A stretch of DNA of 64,000 nucleotides, taken from NCBI RefSeq assembly GCF_032197885.1, contig NZ_CP134159.1, forward strand, positions 1,674,001-1,738,000. The letters are read 5' to 3'. The stretch comes from Levilactobacillus namurensis. GTDB lineage: Bacteria > Bacillota > Bacilli > Lactobacillales > Lactobacillaceae. The notes under the pieces were generated by a model. It had not been told where the DNA came from. It was given only the letters and a program-made list of their open reading frames with translations, and ran no database searches. The first letter of the stretch is position 1; each line of letters begins with the position of its first letter. Positions 9,808 through 18,882 of the stretch are shown here, one piece after another. A program made the translations under genes and the position numbers.

Positions 9808-10446
9808 GTGTTAGAAGTTTATTTGTTCGTCAACCCACTGGGCGCTCGGTGTATGCGATCCGAACATAACATCATGAAGTTGGCCGACCATCTCAATCAG
9901 AAAGTGTCCTTTCAATTCGTTCCCCTTTTGAACCAGCAAATCGTGGAACAGGCGCTTGCTTCATCCCACCCGACCCTAGAACAGCGCAATGCCTGCTTCG
10001 ATACTTACTATCAAGCGGTCTTGGCTTACAAAGCGGCGCTCTTCCAAGGGAAACGCAAAGGTCGTCAATTCCTGTTGAACCTTCAATCCGCAGTCATTAC
10101 GCGGCACGAAGCCCTGTCTGAAGACTTAACCTTGCAGGCTGCTCGCGACTGCCGCTTAGACCTGGATATGTTCCAGGAAGACTGCCAATCCGACTTGGCC
10201 AAACAGGCCTTCCAGACCGACCAAAAACTCGCTGCCGAAATGAAGATTGAACACTCCTCTTCCGCAGTGATCTTCAACTGTGATGTGTCGCAATACGGTC
10301 TCCTCCTCAACGACGTCACATACGAAGCCCTGTGCGACGTATGTGAAAACCAAGGTGTGGCGACCAAAGCCTCCCTAATGCGGGAACTGGATCAACCAGC
10401 CGCCGCTTTAGTGGGTGACCATCGCCCCAACCTGCACGTCCTCTAA
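9808..10446 (+). CDS. spxH: SpxH / YjbH-like adaptor (DsbA-fold) protein
   Basis: 212 residues, starting at GTG 9808 with AGGAGG 7 bases upstream; the track-like ATG at 9757 lacks a ribosome binding site. The opening EVYLFVNPLGARCMRSE aligns with the thioredoxin-fold start of Bacillus YjbH (FVDPLCPECW), an adaptor that delivers the regulator Spx to ClpXP. The CxxC of the thioredoxin-like motif is not kept: only one Cys (GARC) remains. YLAYKAALFQGKRKGRQFLLNLQ matches the family's helical insert region. Position supports the call, since in Bacillus yjbH lies between pepF/coiA and yjbM-N-O. It is monocistronic with a terminator directly after. Confidence 0.85.
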   Translation: MLEVYLFVNPLGARCMRSEHNIMKLADHLNQKVSFQFVPLLNQQIVEQALASSHPTLEQRNACFDTYYQAVLAYKAALFQGKRKGRQFLLNLQSAVITRHEALSEDLTLQAARDCRLDLDMFQEDCQSDLAKQAFQTDQKLAAEMKIEHSSSAVIFNCDVSQYGLLLNDVTYEALCDVCENQGVATKASLMRELDQPAAALVGDHRPNLHVL

Positions 10447-10467
10447 TTTGAACAGTCACCTTGGTGA

Positions 10468-10495
10468 GACCGGCCCCTGTGGTGGGCCTTTTTTT
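10468..10495 (+). terminator. Terminator of spxH
   Basis: GGCCC and GGGCC arms around a short loop are followed by TTTTTTT. Confidence 0.75.
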
Positions 10496-10569
10496 CTGCC
10501 CGCAACCACTTAGACTATGGTATGCTTAAGCCATTCAATTTTATGAAACGTAAAGGGGCGACACCATCC

Positions 10570-11436
10570 ATGCCAATTGCTATTGTGACCGATACTGCTT
10601 CCTACTTAACACCCGCTCAGATTCAGAAATTCAACATCACCGTGCTACCCATCACGGTGATCCTCGGCGCCCATCAATACCCCGAATCCGCCCTCTCCAA
10701 CCGTCAATTCTACGACTACTTACAGAATAACCAGGCGTTGCCCACCACGGCACAGGTCTCCCTAGGCCAGATCGAGGCGGCCTACGATCAGCTGGTGGCC
10801 CAAGGCATCACGCAAATCATTTCGATCCACCTTTCTAGCGGAATCACCTCGTTCATGAGTAACCTTAAGATGTTCTGTCAGACTTACACTAAAGCTACGG
10901 TCTACCCCATCGACTCTCTGATGGCGAGTGCTGGGGAGGCTAACCTGTGTCTCCTAGCCGGGCGCCTCATCGCGGCTGGGCAAGATGCCGCCACGATTGC
11001 CGCCACCCTTGAACGGTTGCGGGATACCCAAGAGGTCTACTTCGCCGTCGACAGTCTCCGCCACCTCGCACGAACGGGCCGGTTAAGCAACCGTTCCGCT
11101 CTAGTGGGGAGCCTGCTCAACATTAAACCCCTCCTGACGTTCAACGCCGCGGGGCAGATCATCGCCATCGACAAAGCCCGGACCATGCGCCGAGCCTTCA
11201 GCTACATGACCACCCGACTCGCGGCCACCCAAGAACGAGTCGACTATCCCCTACACGCCACCATCATCGATGCCAACCACCCCGAACTTGCGGCCCAGTG
11301 GCAGACCCAACTGGCCGCTCAGTTCCCCGCCATTCGCATCACCCGCAGCCAGCTTGGCCCCGCTATCAGCGTCCATACCGGCGAAAAGACCATGGGGATC
11401 CATTGGCAACGGGATTGGCAGAGTTTTAACCACTAA
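10570..11436 (+). CDS. DegV family fatty-acid-binding protein
   Basis: 288 residues. The N-terminus IAIVTDTASYLTPAQIQKFNITVLPI and the later IISIHLSSGITSF, VYPIDSLMASAGE and YFAVDSLRHLARTGRLS segments are hallmarks of DegV proteins. These bind fatty acids; FakB members present them to the kinase FakA for incorporation into phospholipid. No fakA is in the window, so the partner must be elsewhere. The frame opens at 10522, but the family-type start is ATG 10570, preceded by AAAGGGG at a slightly long distance. It stands alone, with a large terminator after it. Confidence 0.9.
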   Translation: MPIAIVTDTASYLTPAQIQKFNITVLPITVILGAHQYPESALSNRQFYDYLQNNQALPTTAQVSLGQIEAAYDQLVAQGITQIISIHLSSGITSFMSNLKMFCQTYTKATVYPIDSLMASAGEANLCLLAGRLIAAGQDAATIAATLERLRDTQEVYFAVDSLRHLARTGRLSNRSALVGSLLNIKPLLTFNAAGQIIAIDKARTMRRAFSYMTTRLAATQERVDYPLHATIIDANHPELAAQWQTQLAAQFPAIRITRSQLGPAISVHTGEKTMGIHWQRDWQSFNH

Positions 11437-11452
11437 ACTCCCTTCAGTTCAC

Positions 11453-11502
11453 AAAACGACCGTTTCTTACCAGGACTTGAGCCGGTAAGAAACGGTCGTT
11501 TT
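11453..11502 (+). terminator. Terminator after DegV gene (symmetrical)
   Basis: An 18-base arm (AAACGACCGTTTCTTACC) pairs perfectly with its complement and is followed by TTTTT; the A run on the other side allows use in both directions. Confidence 0.85.
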
Positions 11503-11540
11503 TAATTAACAACGTCACGGGAATGGTCCCGCAACCTGCG

Positions 11541-11600
11541 TGACTTATCTCGTGTGTTGGCTAGGGACTGTCTGGCCGTCTGGTAAGGCGGATGACCATC
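11541..11600 (+). repeat. Dispersed short repeat, copy 1 (core GTAAGGCGGATGA)
   Basis: The core at 11583-11595 and flanks (CTGGCCGTC before, GCAAGCGTTTGG after) resemble the copies at 42.5 kb (inverse) and 43.0 kb. The repeat is noncoding and lies between the DegV and pepF genes. Confidence 0.55.
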
Positions 11601-11626
11601 GCAAGCGTTTGGTTGGAAAACCGGTC

Positions 11627-13441
11627 CTATTTCGTTGCCTTCAACTTACGTGCCAGTTGTTTAAACTCGGCTAACCGGTCGTCGAAGGTCTTAAAGGCCG
11701 TCTCCAGGTAATCCGGTTGGGTCATGTCCACCCCTGCTTGGCGCATCACGTTCAGCGGCAAGTCCGACTTCCCGGCTTTAAGGTAGCCCAGGTAGGCATC
11801 CCGCTTAGCTGGGTCGCCACTCAGGATTCGTCCCGCCAGCGTGGTGGCTGCGGCAAAGCCCGTCGCGTACTGGTAGACGTAATAGTTGTAGTAGAAGTGC
11901 GGAATGCGCGTCCATTCATCCGCAATCTGCGGATCGGAAATCACCGCATCACCGTAGTACCGTGCGTTCAGCTTTCCGTAGAAATCACTCATGAAGTCGG
12001 CGGTCAGGGATTGACCCGCATCCGCTTGCCGGTGGATGTAGTCTTCGAATTCCGCAAACTGGGTCTGCCGGTAGACGGTGCCCTTGAACCCATCCAGGTA
12101 GTGGTTCAGGATGAATGCCCGGACTTTAGGATCCTTTTGGGTCTTCAACAAGTAATCCGTTAAGAGGTTTTCATTCGTGGTCGACGCGATTTCGGCGACG
12201 AAAATGGAATAATCCCCATACTGGTAAGGCTGATTGGTCCGGGTATAGTGACTGTGCATACTGTGGCCCATCTCATGGACCAGCGTGTACAGGCTCTCCA
12301 GACTGTCCTGCCAGTTCAACAAGATGTACGGTTTGGTATCGTACATCCCACCAGAGTACGCCCCCGTGCGCTTCCCCTGGTTCTCGACCACATCGATGGC
12401 CCGGGTATCAAACATCTTCTGAACGTTCGCCACGTAATCGGGACCTAGCACTGCTAAGGCCTTTAACGCCTCTTGTTGGGCCTCCGGATAGGTATACTTC
12501 AGGCTGGGTTCCCCCGTAATTGGCGTATACAGGTCATACATGTGCAGTTCGGGTAACCCTAACAGCTCCTTACGAAGTGCCACGTAGTCGTGTAACGACC
12601 CCAAGTGCTGGTTAACGGTCTTGACCAGCGTATCGTAGACCACCGCCGGAATCGTGTTCGCACTCATGGCCGCTTCCCGAGCACTGGCATAGTGCCGCAC
12701 GTGTGCCAAGTAGTTATTCTTCTTGACCTCGCTGGATAACGTGGCCGCAAACGTATGCCGGAATTGCTGGAAGACGCTGTACAACGCCTTAAAGGCCTGT
12801 TCACGCACCGCAGGCTTTACTGACTCCAATAAGACGCCGTAGAGCCCTTCGGACAAGCGTACGTCGTTCCCGTCTTCGTCTTGGACCACGGGGAACTTCA
12901 AATCCGCGTTCGACAGCACCCCGAAGGTCCGTGCTGAGGCGTCCAAGACATCCCCGGCGCCGGCTAAGAGACGCTCCTCGGACTCCGACAAGGTATGGGG
13001 CCGTTCCCGGCTCAAAACGTCGAAGTAGTGTTGGTACGCAGCCAACTTCGGCTCCGCATCAATCAACGCCTGTAAGTCTTCCGGCGTCAAAGCCAAAACT
13101 TCTGGTTCGAACCACGCAATCGCCGTTCCGACTTTGGCCAGTAAACTACCGACCTGATCGTCGAAACCTTGATAGGTCGCGTTACCCGTATCCTGGTCGT
13201 TCTTCATGGACGCATAGACTTCCGCTTTCTCTAGCTGCCGGTACAGGCTAAAGATCGCCGTGGTGACTCGGTACAAGTCGGCTCCACTCTGGGCTAACTG
13301 TCCTTTGAGTTGGGCCGTTTCATCAGCCAGCTTTTGAATGTCGACTAACGCTTGGCTAAACGCCGCATCATTCGGGTAAATTGACGTGAGATCCCAGGTC
13401 AACTCGGTTGGCACTGCGGACCGTTGAGGAATTTGTCGCAT
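11627..13441 (-). CDS. pepF: Oligoendopeptidase F (M3 family zinc peptidase)
   Basis: 604 residues, normal for PepF. This cytoplasmic metallopeptidase cuts peptides of about 7-17 residues, including imported and signal peptides. The zinc site HEMGHSMH is at residues 389-396, with the downstream glutamate region VAEIASTTNENLLTDYLL. The N-terminal helical domain PTELTWDLTSIYPND is typical. The ATG follows a ribosome binding site AAGGAGA. It is next to coiA in the same direction (64 bases apart), as in Bacillus yjbF-yjbG, so co-transcription is likely, but function need not be linked to competence. Confidence 0.96.
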   Translation of the reverse strand: MRQIPQRSAVPTELTWDLTSIYPNDAAFSQALVDIQKLADETAQLKGQLAQSGADLYRVTTAIFSLYRQLEKAEVYASMKNDQDTGNATYQGFDDQVGSLLAKVGTAIAWFEPEVLALTPEDLQALIDAEPKLAAYQHYFDVLSRERPHTLSESEERLLAGAGDVLDASARTFGVLSNADLKFPVVQDEDGNDVRLSEGLYGVLLESVKPAVREQAFKALYSVFQQFRHTFAATLSSEVKKNNYLAHVRHYASAREAAMSANTIPAVVYDTLVKTVNQHLGSLHDYVALRKELLGLPELHMYDLYTPITGEPSLKYTYPEAQQEALKALAVLGPDYVANVQKMFDTRAIDVVENQGKRTGAYSGGMYDTKPYILLNWQDSLESLYTLVHEMGHSMHSHYTRTNQPYQYGDYSIFVAEIASTTNENLLTDYLLKTQKDPKVRAFILNHYLDGFKGTVYRQTQFAEFEDYIHRQADAGQSLTADFMSDFYGKLNARYYGDAVISDPQIADEWTRIPHFYYNYYVYQYATGFAAATTLAGRILSGDPAKRDAYLGYLKAGKSDLPLNVMRQAGVDMTQPDYLETAFKTFDDRLAEFKQLARKLKATK

Positions 13442-13505
13442 CTACTTGCATCTCCTTAAAAGTTATCTAGTGCCAGTTTAGCACTTTCCCCAGCAAAAAT
13501 CCTTT

Positions 13506-14603
13506 TCAAAATTTAATTTTCTCATGATTTTTTAACCAATCGGAATAGTCGTGAAACCACCGGGGCGTCTGCCGGACCCGCCAGCCTTGCGCGTTGGGGA
13601 CCAGGTATCCCCCGGTAACCAGATCAGCCAGCAACTGCTCCTGGGCACTTCTCAACACGCCGGTAGCTTGAAAACGAACGCCACGGGCGTGACCGCCCAC
13701 CAGCTCATAGGCACGGTGGCTGAGCGTTCGGACCTCGGCTACCGTGACTTCAGGACTCCCCTGAAAGAGCCACGCCCCCATTACGATCCGCCAAAGTAAT
13801 AGGCCTTGGCCAAAAACGGGCGCCGTCGATTGGGTCGTCGCTAAGACGCCCGGGAAGCCGGCCAAGTGGTGGCCCGTCAGATAGAGCTGTTCTTGAATCA
13901 GTCGCAGTTGGGGCGCCTGCCGCTGCAAATTGCGGGTCCACTGTAAGCGAAGCCGGTGGTCGTCCAGGACCGATTGCGCCATTGGCGGCGTGGTCCCTAA
14001 GAGAAATTGCGCCCAGTTACCGATTCGTCGTTGGCCACCCCAGTAGCGTCCCACGGCATCTTGACGCAGATGGTGCCGGACCACTAAGCAGGCGCGCCGG
14101 ACATCCCAAAATAATAGGCACAAGCCCCATTGCGGCAACCAACTGGCGAAGCGCTCGATCAAGCGCCAATTCAGCCGCTGCCGCCGATACCGGTGGCCTA
14201 AGAACCACAACGGATAGACGCCCAACTGCCGGTATCCCGCCGTACGCTGGGCAACGGCCTCGAGCGCTAAGGGACTGCATTGAAACTCCACGGCTACGGG
14301 CTGTGCCTGATGCCCGATCCAGACGTCTGCGCGCTGGTGAATCGTCGGTAGTACCCGCTCTAGTGTGGCTGGACCCCAAGGGTGAAAGAACGCCGCCAGT
14401 TGGCGTTTTCCCCGGAGATGCTCCGGGGTCTCTCCTTCGCTACTGATCACACACGCCGCTTGCGGGAGATGGGCAAAGTATGGGGGCACTTGGCGTCCCC
14501 GGTGCAAGCGAACCGGGGCGTGGCAGGCCGGACAGTGATAGGTCGTCTGCCGATTCGCCACCCGAGCATCCACCAACTGACGTTGCACTTCCGCGACTAA
14601 CAT
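13506..14603 (-). CDS. coiA: Competence protein CoiA-like nuclease
   Basis: 365 residues. An N-terminal zinc-knuckle-like CPAC pair (Cys24, Cys27) is followed by the CoiA restriction-endonuclease-type core: RADVWIG with Asp93 and VAVEFQCS with Glu106 and Gln108 (a D-ExQ nuclease pattern). CoiA is needed after DNA uptake for efficient recombination in streptococci and is widespread in lactobacilli. The start has AAAGGGGG upstream. The C-terminal half is poorly conserved and rich in Trp and Arg. It is followed by pepF, the common Firmicute order. No ComK- or ComX-type box could be recognised upstream. Confidence 0.85.
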   Translation of the reverse strand: MLVAEVQRQLVDARVANRQTTYHCPACHAPVRLHRGRQVPPYFAHLPQAACVISSEGETPEHLRGKRQLAAFFHPWGPATLERVLPTIHQRADVWIGHQAQPVAVEFQCSPLALEAVAQRTAGYRQLGVYPLWFLGHRYRRQRLNWRLIERFASWLPQWGLCLLFWDVRRACLVVRHHLRQDAVGRYWGGQRRIGNWAQFLLGTTPPMAQSVLDDHRLRLQWTRNLQRQAPQLRLIQEQLYLTGHHLAGFPGVLATTQSTAPVFGQGLLLWRIVMGAWLFQGSPEVTVAEVRTLSHRAYELVGGHARGVRFQATGVLRSAQEQLLADLVTGGYLVPNAQGWRVRQTPRWFHDYSDWLKNHEKIKF

Positions 14604-14663
14604 CTCCCCGTCCCCCTTTAGTTAAAGGTTCCGCAGCCCATCGCCCTTTTTTCTCACGCGTAT

Positions 14664-14692
14664 CAAAAAAGCCCAGACGCTTGGTCTGAGCT
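14664..14692 (-). terminator. Terminator of trmB
   Basis: AGCTCAGAC pairs (one mismatch) with GTCTGGGCT and is followed by TTTTTT on the minus strand. Confidence 0.75.
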
Positions 14693-14699
14693 CAACGTG

Positions 14700-15353
14700 C
14701 TAGTTAATCGGTTCTTCTGGGAAGTGGGCGATCACTTGGTAGATGGGCCCCTTCGCGGAGAATTTTTGTTCGTATTCCGTCTGAATATCTTCCACGCCAT
14801 CCGTGGCTTGATGCAGGTCCAGCCAGACCCCGTCAAAGACCATCGGAAAATTGTTTAGGCTCTGCAACGAGTATTCGAACAACCCCCGGTTATCCGTCTT
14901 GAATTGCAGCTGGCCACCCGGTTGCAGGACGTCTTGATAGTGGGCCAGAAAGACCGGTGACGTCAACCGCCGCTTAGCGTGCCGCTTCTTAGGCCACGGA
15001 TCGGAGAAGTTTAAGAACAGGCCCGCAACCTCGCCTGGGTTAAAGAGCGTATTCACGGCTTCGCCATCCGTGTGGACCATTTGGATGTTGGTCAGTTCGC
15101 TGGCCACCACCTTCTTCAACGCGACCGCAATCACGGACGTCTGAATTTCGATGCCGATAAAGTTGCGTTCCGGGTGCTGGCGGGCCATCTCGACGATGAA
15201 CTGACCCTTCCCCGTCCCAATCTCAATGTTTAGCGGCTGAGCTTTAGGGAAACGACTCTGCCAGTTGCCCTTCAGGCTTTCCGGTTCCATGACCAAAAGG
15301 TCTTCGTGGGCGGCCAGGTAGTCCTTGGCCCAAGGCTTGTTACGTACACGCAT
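14700..15353 (-). CDS. trmB: tRNA (guanine-N7-)-methyltransferase
   Basis: 217 residues, typical of TrmB, which makes m7G46 in the variable loop of tRNAs. Visible motifs: NIEIGTGKGQFIVEMA for SAM binding (about residues 41-56), GIEIQTSVIAVALKK, and the signature FLNFSDPWPKKRHAKRRLT (about 133-151). The start ATG follows AAGGAGG. The upstream neighbour is the YtmP-like kinase, the same pair as ytmP-trmB in Bacillus. A GC-rich hairpin without a T run (15379-15413) lies between them. Confidence 0.95.
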   Translation of the reverse strand: MRVRNKPWAKDYLAAHEDLLVMEPESLKGNWQSRFPKAQPLNIEIGTGKGQFIVEMARQHPERNFIGIEIQTSVIAVALKKVVASELTNIQMVHTDGEAVNTLFNPGEVAGLFLNFSDPWPKKRHAKRRLTSPVFLAHYQDVLQPGGQLQFKTDNRGLFEYSLQSLNNFPMVFDGVWLDLHQATDGVEDIQTEYEQKFSAKGPIYQVIAHFPEEPIN

Positions 15354-15418
15354 GGTATATTCCTCCTTAATATGACGAACGGCGGGTTGGAAGTAAGGCT
15401 CCCGACCCGCCGTCCTAG

Positions 15419-16210
15419 TTAATCATGCACTGACTCACGCGTCAGTTTTTCGAGTAAGATTAAATGTTGATTCATAATTTGAAAACGCGACTGACGATAA
15501 CTCTCCGCAATCACGGTAATGCAGTGAACCCGGGCGTACCAATTCACTCGACTGGTCAGCTCATCGGTCACCTGTTCCCCGTAATCTTGGAGCCACCGTT
15601 GCCACTCCTCTAACGGGACGTATTCACATAATAACGCTCCTAGGTCAAACGCCGGATCCGCAAAGGTCGCGGCGTCCCAGTCAACCAGGTAGAGCCGTTG
15701 GCGCTCTGAGAGCAACCAGTTCTTATGATTCAAATCACCATGACAAACTTCGTACGCAGTCGTGGGCAGTTGGGGTTGTTCCGCTTCTAAGGCTTGTAAC
15801 GCCCGTTGAATCAGCGGGTGTTGGCGCAACGTCAACGCTAAGGTTGGCGCCAAACGGTTCAATAACTGGGCGGGCGTCGTAGACCGGCCGCCGACTTTGT
15901 TCAACATGTCATGGAGTAATTGCGAATGGTGCACGCGATGAAGCAACCGGGCAACGCGCTCTTCACGCATCTCCCCCCGCCGCAAGGTTCGGCCGTTCAA
16001 CCATTCTTGAGCCGTCATCACGTCCCCACTTGCCAGACGCTTGGTCCAGACTAACCGGGGCGTGATGCCTTCAACCGAAAGAGCGGCCAAAAACGGTGAC
16101 GCATTCTGCTTCAAAAAGACTTTCTGGGAAGCCTTGGTGCCCATATACGCTGTTCCGGTATTGCCACCTAGTGGATAAAGTTGCCAGCCGTCACGCATAT
16201 TCGGTGCCAT
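15419..16210 (-). CDS. Choline kinase-like phosphotransferase (YtmP family)
   Basis: 263 residues of the aminoglycoside/choline phosphotransferase fold. The Brenner-type catalytic loop CHGDLNHKNWLL contains the catalytic Asp and metal-binding Asn, and LYLVDWDAATFADPAFDLGAL is the DxD magnesium-binding segment. The N-terminal GGNTGTAYMG is the nucleotide-binding loop, with the lysine in VFLKQN. The substrate is unknown; YtmP proteins are not antibiotic resistance enzymes as far as is known. It lies directly upstream of trmB and is probably co-transcribed. Confidence 0.85.
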   Translation of the reverse strand: MAPNMRDGWQLYPLGGNTGTAYMGTKASQKVFLKQNASPFLAALSVEGITPRLVWTKRLASGDVMTAQEWLNGRTLRRGEMREERVARLLHRVHHSQLLHDMLNKVGGRSTTPAQLLNRLAPTLALTLRQHPLIQRALQALEAEQPQLPTTAYEVCHGDLNHKNWLLSERQRLYLVDWDAATFADPAFDLGALLCEYVPLEEWQRWLQDYGEQVTDELTSRVNWYARVHCITVIAESYRQSRFQIMNQHLILLEKLTRESVHD

Positions 16211-16272
16211 CGCGCCACCCCTTTCGTAAATTTGTCAGCTATTATTAATTTTAGGGGGAAAAGTAGTTGGCG

Positions 16273-17499
16273 TCAACCTTTATTTTGCGCCGCGCGTTTT
16301 AACCGCTGCGGTGTGTAGACGCGAGCGAGGTACCAGACCTCTACCGCTGCGACCCCTACCGTTCCTAGTGCCGGCAGTAACCGCCGATCCGCTAAGATCA
16401 CGACTAAACACATCAGCCCGGCCGTAGTGGTCAGAATCAGGGTCACCAGCTGCACAAAACTTCGTAACCGCTGTTCCCAAGTCAACGGATAGACGTGCGT
16501 GAACACGATATCGTCGTACTGCTGGAAGAACGGCAACAGTTGAAACCCAATCAAGTAGATGAACAGTGCCGTTAAGATTACCGGCAACCAAGTTCCCTGG
16601 ATGAAAGCCAGCAGGATCATCCCAATCACCGTTAAGCGCACCACCAAGCCACTGAACTCGGTACCCCGCAGCATCCCCCGACTATAAAGGTACAGATAGG
16701 CTTGATCGTGCCGGACGGGAATCCGCCGCAACAGGCCGTCGAGGTAGTGCCGCCGGTGAATCGTTCCTGAGACCATCGGCACATCGGTAAAGAGGTTAAA
16801 GAACCGATAAATGCCTAGCATCCGGTTATCTTCGAGCGCAATCTGTTCTCGCCAACGAATCTGTTGCCGCTGCCAGTGCTGCTGGAACCACACGGCTACG
16901 GCCCCGTCAGCTAAGATGGCTAGAATCGCTGCGAGCCACGGGTTAGCCCATAGCCCCACGGCCAGAACGATTAGACTCAAGCCCCACTTGTTGGTCCAGT
17001 GGTTCATCCGCCGTTGTCCCGTTACCTGATAGGCACTCGCGAGGTCTAGGCGCAACAAGGTATCCTTCAAGATCACCTGAGTCACCGCGAGACCTGCAAC
17101 CGTGGCCAACGACCAACTCAGCGTCACCCGCAGGTAAGGCGTCATGATGAATAGGACGATCAGTTGCGTTGCCTGGGCCAGCCATTGGCTGTACCGTCGG
17201 GCGGCGACCAGATACCCCTGCATGGCCCGCTCTTTGGGCAACAGGAAGACCCGGTCAGCATCTTCGATCAACGTGGCGAACCGGCCCACTTGGACCGTAA
17301 TTCCCAACACCACCAGCGCCACTAAGGGCGCCCACCACAGGCCCGACGTTAAGGTCTTTAAGAGGTTGGAGTAGCCTAATCCCAGGCCACCCAAGAAGAA
17401 GAGGAGCGCAAATACGAAAAAGTCATTAAATACTAACCGCAGGTACTTCGCCATTTCCCGGAGATGACGGGCCCGCCGGTTCTTAAACAACTGGATCAT
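16273..17499 (-). CDS. ecsB: ABC transporter permease EcsB
   Basis: 408 residues with about eight to ten hydrophobic helices and the EcsB-family architecture: a cytoplasmic N-terminus with FKNRRARHLREMAKYLRLVFND, then paired helices. EcsAB affects protein secretion, proteolysis by site-2 proteases and competence in Bacillus; its transported substrate is uncertain. The start overlaps the end of ecsA by 4 bases, so the two are coupled. Confidence 0.9.
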   Translation of the reverse strand: MIQLFKNRRARHLREMAKYLRLVFNDFFVFALLFFLGGLGLGYSNLLKTLTSGLWWAPLVALVVLGITVQVGRFATLIEDADRVFLLPKERAMQGYLVAARRYSQWLAQATQLIVLFIMTPYLRVTLSWSLATVAGLAVTQVILKDTLLRLDLASAYQVTGQRRMNHWTNKWGLSLIVLAVGLWANPWLAAILAILADGAVAVWFQQHWQRQQIRWREQIALEDNRMLGIYRFFNLFTDVPMVSGTIHRRHYLDGLLRRIPVRHDQAYLYLYSRGMLRGTEFSGLVVRLTVIGMILLAFIQGTWLPVILTALFIYLIGFQLLPFFQQYDDIVFTHVYPLTWEQRLRSFVQLVTLILTTTAGLMCLVVILADRRLLPALGTVGVAAVEVWYLARVYTPQRLKRAAQNKG

Positions 17500-18230
17500 T
17501 GGCGATCGACCTTGGTCATGGAGAGGTAGATGTCGTTCAGTGATTCTCCCGCTTCCGGAAGAGCGGCTTGTAACTCACTAAGCGTTCCCTCAGTCTTGAC
17601 CTGCCCCGAGTGCAATAAGACGAACCGGTCACAATACCGTTGGGCAGTGTCCAGCACGTGCGTCGACATCAGGATACTGGCCCCCTGCGCCTTACGTTCT
17701 TGAATCAGGTGCAGCAGGTCATTGACGGCCAATGGATCCAGTCCCAAGAAAGGCTCATCAATGATGAACAACTTGGCTTGGGTCAAGAAGGCACAAACGA
17801 TCATGACCTTTTGCTTCATCCCCTTGGAAAAGTTCGCGGGGAACCAATCCAGCTTATTGGCCAACCGGAAAGTCTTCAATAACTTTTTCGCCGTCTCCCA
17901 AGCCTGGTCTTGATCGAGGTCATAGGCCATCATGGCCATTTCGAGGTGTTCCCGCAAAGTCAGCTCTTGATACAGAACTGGCGTTTCGGGAATATAGGCG
18001 ATCTGTTGCTTATAGGCCTGACTATCCTGGGTAATCGTGACCCCATTGATCGTGATGGTCCCCTTGTGCGGGGTCAACAGCCCAATAATATGATTAATCG
18101 TCGTGGACTTCCCAGCTCCGTTCAGGCCAATCAAGCCGACAAGTTCACCGTCTTTGACGTCGAAACTGATATCTTTTAAGACGGGAATCTGGGAGTAGCC
18201 CCCCACGACATGGCTTACCGTTAACGCCAT
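17496..18230 (-). CDS. ecsA: ABC transporter ATP-binding protein EcsA
   Basis: 244 residues. Walker A GLNGAGKST is at 35-43, the signature-like FSKGMKQKVMI at about 138-148, Walker B LFIIDEPFLGLDP follows, and the switch His is in MSTHVLDTA. It powers the EcsB permease. The ATG follows AAGGGATG. The divergent neighbour is hit, so ecsA-ecsB and hit-ytxH-prsA form the conserved Firmicute region around ecs. Confidence 0.94.
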   Translation of the reverse strand: MALTVSHVVGGYSQIPVLKDISFDVKDGELVGLIGLNGAGKSTTINHIIGLLTPHKGTITINGVTITQDSQAYKQQIAYIPETPVLYQELTLREHLEMAMMAYDLDQDQAWETAKKLLKTFRLANKLDWFPANFSKGMKQKVMIVCAFLTQAKLFIIDEPFLGLDPLAVNDLLHLIQERKAQGASILMSTHVLDTAQRYCDRFVLLHSGQVKTEGTLSELQAALPEAGESLNDIYLSMTKVDRQ

Positions 18231-18420
18231 CTAAACATCCCTTCATTTCTACGAGTTTTATCCCCTGCCGCGAGTGATACGCACCCCGCTTGCAGAGCGT
18301 TTCTTCTGAATTAACCGCCCTATTATACCATAGTCGGCCCTATGAACGAACGGTCGCCGTAGAACTGAACCAGATGGGTGGTGTATAATGGATGAAATTG
18401 AAATGAAAGAAGGAGTTCTC
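18231..18420. promoter_or_regulatory. Divergent ecsA / hit promoter region
   Basis: A perfect -10 TATAAT (18384-18389) lies 31 bases before the hit start; its -35 is weak. The ecsA-side promoter could not be assigned. Confidence 0.45.
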
Positions 18421-18879
18421 ATGGCATCAATGACCCTCGAACCACACTACGACGATGATTGCGTCTTCTGCAAGATTCTCCAAGGTCAGATTCCCAGTTA
18501 CACCGTCTACGAAGACAACGTTGTTAAGGCGTTTTTGGATATCTCACAAGGGACGCCCGGCCACACGCTGGTGATTCCCAAGACCCACGTCAAGGACATC
18601 TTCGCCTACGACGCGGACCTCGCAGCGGCGGTCTTCTCACGTATCCCTAAGATTGCCCGCGCGATTCAGGCGGCCGACCCCACCATCGCTGGGATGAACA
18701 TTCTGAACAATAATGGTAAGGTGGCCTACCAATCAGTCTTCCACTCCCACATTCACTTGGTTCCGCGCTACAGCGACCAAGACGACTTTAAGATGATCTT
18801 CAAGGATAACGCGGACAACTACACGCCTGCGAAATACGCCGCGATTCAAACGGCCATCAAATCACATCTGGAGGGATAG
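18421..18879 (+). CDS. hit: HIT family nucleotide hydrolase
   Basis: 152 residues. A zinc-type CVFC pair at residues 14-17 and the histidine triad HSHIHLVPR identify a HIT-family (HINT branch) nucleoside phosphoramidase/hydrolase. The ATG at 18421 has AAGGAG 5-6 bases upstream; the earlier ATG at 18388 overlaps the -10 box and is rejected. It is followed by a YtxH-like gene 3 bases later. The hit-ecs neighbourhood is conserved in Firmicutes. The physiological substrate is unknown. Confidence 0.93.
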   Translation: MASMTLEPHYDDDCVFCKILQGQIPSYTVYEDNVVKAFLDISQGTPGHTLVIPKTHVKDIFAYDADLAAAVFSRIPKIARAIQAADPTIAGMNILNNNGKVAYQSVFHSHIHLVPRYSDQDDFKMIFKDNADNYTPAKYAAIQTAIKSHLEG

Positions 18880-18882
18880 ACG

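Noticed and set aside
13750..14446. Long frames on both strands over coiA
   Set aside because: Shadows of coiA due to high GC; no start signals.
15379..15413. GC-rich hairpin between the YtmP-like gene and trmB
   Set aside because: No T run, so not called a terminator; may only affect relative expression.
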